This document shows positions 61,239 through 64,000 of a DNA stretch of 64,000 bases, one piece after another. The stretch is from contig NZ_CP121463.1 in assembly GCF_029690065.1 (NCBI RefSeq), positions 248,001-312,000 on the forward strand, read 5' to 3'. The translations under genes and the position numbers were made by a program. The number at the start of each line of letters is the position of its first letter. Within the stretch, counting starts at the first letter, position 1. The notes below the pieces were generated by a model. It had not been told where the DNA came from, ran no database searches, and worked only from the letters and a program-made list of their open reading frames with translations. The stretch is from Arthrobacter sp. Y-9 (GTDB lineage: Bacteria > Actinomycetota > Actinomycetes > Actinomycetales > Micrococcaceae).

Positions 61239-64000
61239 ATGTCTCTAGGCTTGGCGCGGAAGACAGCTTCCGCAACCATGAGCGTGACGCTTGCTCTGGC
61301 AGGGCTGACGGGACTGGCAGGGCTTCAAGTCCTCGGTGCCGCCCCTGCCAACGCGGCGCAACAGAATGGCTACGTCTTCAACAACACTTGGCAGATCCAG
61401 GATTCCGGATCCCAGAACAGCCAATACACCCCGTCCGGCCTCGATGCCTCCACGCATGCCACGAGCTCGTTCCCGCTCAGCACCGGCGCGGTGAGCGTTG
61501 ACGCCCTGTTCCAGCAGAACAGCTCGCAGCTGAAGGGCACGAACTTCCTCACGGCGGGCGGGAACCAGGGATCGTATGGCGCCACGAGTTCCATGCTGAC
61601 CGGCTCGCCGGACCCGGCCTCCGTGCCCGCGCTCGGCGTCCTTTCCAACAGTTCGACGTGTGGCGGCGGTCTCGGCACCGCGGGCCACCAGAACGTCAGC
61701 ACCCTGTGCGAGAACACCGGCACTCTGACGCTGAAGTTCTCCAAGCCCGTGACCGACCCGGTCTTGGACCTCACCGGTATTGGCGGCGCGTCGATGCTCT
61801 ATCAGCACAAGGACAACCCCGGCGGTTACGACTACGCCCGCGGTTCTTTCAATAACACGCAGTGGCTCATCGCCACGGATGGTGTCTCCTTCGCCCAGCT
61901 CTCGTCCGGGTCCCGTAACCTTCAGGTGGGCCAGGGCGGCAAGCGGCTCCTGGTGAAGAACGCCAACGCCGACCCGCGCTGTGACAGCAATACCGTGTAC
62001 ACCCCCGGGACCAGCCATCAGGGCCCGACGGTGGACAATGCGGGCTGTGGCTCCATCACCCTGCAGGGAACCTTCTCGGAAGTGACTTTCCAGATTGATG
62101 CCAAGTCCACTCCCTTCTCAGAGTTCCCCTCTGCGCAGTACGGCACGGGCTCGGAGTTCTTCGCCAATGACGGCACGCAGTACGCCGATGGCGTGAATGG
62201 TGCGAACACCGTCGAGACTGAGCGTGTTCGCCTCCCGCGGGACGAAACCGATGCAACGAACTCGGATCTTCAGCGAATCTCGCTGCGCCTGCCGCAGAAC
62301 GGCTCCCTGGGCGACAAGGTCTGGCGCGACACCAACGGTGACGGCCTCCAGAGCGGCAGCGAGCCCGGTGTGGAGGGCGTCAAGGTTCAGTTGCTGGACG
62401 CGGACGGCAACCCCGTCAACGACGCGAACGGCAACCCGATCACGACCACCACGGACTCGAACGGCAACTACAAGTTCACCGATCTGCCGTTCGGCACCTA
62501 CAAGGTCAAGTTCACCGGTCTTCCGGCCGGCACATCGCTCACCAAGGCGAATCAGGGCACTGACGACGCCGTGGACTCCGACGCCGACCCGGCCACCGGA
62601 GTCACCGGTCCGGTCACGCTGAACAGCGAGGCGCCGGAGAACCTCACCCTGGATGCAGGCATCATCCCGACGGGCTCCCTGGGTGACAAGGTCTGGCGCG
62701 ACGACAACGGTGACGGCATCCAGGATCCGAACGAGCCCGGTGTGTCGGGTGTGAAGGTGGAGCTGCTGGATCAGGACGGCAACCCTGTCAAGGATGCCAA
62801 CGGCAACCCGATCACCACCACCACGGATGCGAACGGCAACTACAAGTTCAGCGATCTCCCGCTGGGCAGTTACAAGGTCAAGGTCGATCTGCCGGAAGGG
62901 TCGAAGGCCACGAGCGCGAACTCGGGTGATGACCGGTCCAAGGACTCGAACATCGACCCGAACGGTGTCTCCGACACCGTGACGCTGACCCCGGAGAACC
63001 CGGACAACATGACGGTCGACGCCGGCATCGTGAAGCTCGGTTCGCTGGGCGACAAGGTGTGGCGTGATGACAACGGTGACGGCATCCAGGATCCGAATGA
63101 GCCGGGCATCTCTGATGTGAAGGTCGAGCTGCTGGACAAGGACGGCAACCCCGTCAAGGACGGCAATGGCAACCCTGTCACCACGACCACGGACGCGAAC
63201 GGCAACTACAAGTTCACCGGCCTTCCGCTGGGCGACTACAAGGTGAAGTTCGACCTTCCGCAGGACAGCAAGTTCACCTCGGAGGGCTCCGGAACCGACC
63301 AGGCGAAGGATTCCAATGCCGATCCGGCCACCGGTGTGACCAGCGCGGTCAGCCTGACCGCCGACGCTCCGGACAACATGACCGTCGACGCAGGCATCGT
63401 GCCGCTCGGTTCGCTGGGCGACAAGGTCTGGCGCGATGACAACGGTGATGGCATCCAGGACTCTAACGAGCCTGGTGTCTCCGGCGTGAAGGTCGAGCTG
63501 CTGGACAAGGACGGCAACCCCGTCAAGGACGCCAACGGCAACCCCATCACCACCACGACCGATGCCAACGGCAACTACCTGTTCAAGGACCTGCCGATGG
63601 GTGATTACAAGGTCAAGGTCGACCTCCCGGCCGGGACCAAGGCCACCACGGCCGGCGCCGGTTCCGACCGCGGAACCGACTCGAACATCGACCCCAACGG
63701 TGTCTCCGACACGGTCTCGCTGACCCCGGACAACCGGAACCGTCGCGACGTCGACGCCGGGATCGTGCCCCTGGGTTCCCTGGGCGACAAGGTCTGGCGA
63801 GATGACAACGGTGACGGTGTGCAGGGCGATGACGAGCCCGGCATTTCCGATGTGAAGGTGGAGCTGCTGGACAAGGACGGCAACCCCGTCAAGGATGCCA
63901 ACGGCAACCCGATCACCACCACGACCGATGCGAACGGCAACTATAAGTTCAGCGATCTCCCGCTGGGCGATTACAAAGTGAAGTTCGACCTTCCGCAGGA
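61239..64000 (+). CDS. large SdrD_B-repeat surface protein, 3' end outside window
   Basis: Open from ATG 61239 (AGGAG upstream) to the window end, 920 codons seen. The signal peptide is residues 1-39 (MSLGLARKTASATMSVTLAL, ending APANAA). A head domain of about 310 residues follows, with Cys pairs (SSTCGGGLGTAGHQNVSTLC) and CsxA/choice-of-anchor-like strands (LTLKFSKPVTDPVLDLTGIG). From residue about 355, SdrD_B-type domains of about 122 residues repeat: GSLGDKVWRDDNGDGIQDPN (calcium-binding loop), PGVSGVKVELLDQDGNP, then TTTTDANGNYKFSDLPLG. Four full units and part of a fifth are present. A wall-anchor signal would be expected beyond 64000. Probably a rigid, calcium-stiffened adhesin stalk. 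Confidence 0.9.
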   Translation, partial: MSLGLARKTASATMSVTLALAGLTGLAGLQVLGAAPANAAQQNGYVFNNTWQIQDSGSQNSQYTPSGLDASTHATSSFPLSTGAVSVDALFQQNSSQLKGTNFLTAGGNQGSYGATSSMLTGSPDPASVPALGVLSNSSTCGGGLGTAGHQNVSTLCENTGTLTLKFSKPVTDPVLDLTGIGGASMLYQHKDNPGGYDYARGSFNNTQWLIATDGVSFAQLSSGSRNLQVGQGGKRLLVKNANADPRCDSNTVYTPGTSHQGPTVDNAGCGSITLQGTFSEVTFQIDAKSTPFSEFPSAQYGTGSEFFANDGTQYADGVNGANTVETERVRLPRDETDATNSDLQRISLRLPQNGSLGDKVWRDTNGDGLQSGSEPGVEGVKVQLLDADGNPVNDANGNPITTTTDSNGNYKFTDLPFGTYKVKFTGLPAGTSLTKANQGTDDAVDSDADPATGVTGPVTLNSEAPENLTLDAGIIPTGSLGDKVWRDDNGDGIQDPNEPGVSGVKVELLDQDGNPVKDANGNPITTTTDANGNYKFSDLPLGSYKVKVDLPEGSKATSANSGDDRSKDSNIDPNGVSDTVTLTPENPDNMTVDAGIVKLGSLGDKVWRDDNGDGIQDPNEPGISDVKVELLDKDGNPVKDGNGNPVTTTTDANGNYKFTGLPLGDYKVKFDLPQDSKFTSEGSGTDQAKDSNADPATGVTSAVSLTADAPDNMTVDAGIVPLGSLGDKVWRDDNGDGIQDSNEPGVSGVKVELLDKDGNPVKDANGNPITTTTDANGNYLFKDLPMGDYKVKVDLPAGTKATTAGAGSDRGTDSNIDPNGVSDTVSLTPDNRNRRDVDAGIVPLGSLGDKVWRDDNGDGVQGDDEPGISDVKVELLDKDGNPVKDANGNPITTTTDANGNYKFSDLPLGDYKVKFDLPQ
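62301..64000 (+). repeat. tandem SdrD_B repeats (coding)
   Basis: Units begin at 62301, 62673, 63039, 63408 and 63774, spaced 366-372 bases. The D-x-N-x-D-G calcium loops and the VELLDKDGNPVKDANGNPI block are nearly identical between units, so the array is recently homogenised. Confidence 0.9.

Noticed and set aside
62870-63940. Three similar minus-strand frames of about 111 codons
   Set aside because: They recur with the 366-base SdrD_B repeat and are antisense copies of it, not a gene family.

Overview
The window comes from a high-GC Gram-positive bacterium. Codon use, LPxTG and LAxTG wall-anchor signals, a DtxR/IdeR-type iron box and an actinobacterial-type SOS box point to an actinobacterium, most likely an Arthrobacter-like member of the Micrococcaceae (inference; no rRNA or marker gene is present).

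The layout falls into three blocks. (1) 1-6.64 kb is very GC-rich, compact and core-like: a GAP-type membrane protein with a divergent TetR regulator, an LLM flavin monooxygenase, an acylphosphatase, a LysR regulator divergent from an EamA transporter, and an AEC-family transporter. (2) About 6.64-47.76 kb is looser, visibly lower in GC and full of long intergenic stretches and gene remnants: broken umuD and umuC, integrase, sbcC/sbcD, an ABC ATPase and a ParB-like gene. It looks like an old, mosaic genomic island. It carries a sortase-assembled pilus operon (tip protein, major pilin, class C sortase), a UDP-GlcNAc 2-epimerase-like gene, and a surface-glycan operon (GT2, GT4, a flippase fused to a GT-C glycosyltransferase, GT4, PIG-L deacetylase). 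It also carries two DUF11/Ig-like surface proteins and three related ECF sigma factors, each with a built-in zinc-finger anti-sigma-like domain. (3) 47.8-64 kb is core-like again: an acyltransferase-type membrane protein, an MFS transporter, an iron-siderophore ABC operon behind a DtxR-type box, then two very large repeat-built wall proteins (a DUF11-type protein ending in LAETG and an SdrD_B-repeat protein running off the window) around two GntR regulators.

The theme of the window is the cell envelope. The most unusual feature is the set of three single-chain sigma/anti-sigma proteins (C-x25-H-x3-C-x2-C in all three), two with membrane segments and a secreted-type C-terminal domain. One is translationally coupled to a surface protein and one is divergent from an LANTG-anchored surface protein. 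This suggests a surface-status-to-transcription circuit. A second possible circuit is a TGT-N3-ACA motif found in front of both large repeat proteins and at the start of one GntR gene.

No tRNA, rRNA, CRISPR array or intact transposase was recognised. All functions are read from the translated sequence by eye; no database search was run.
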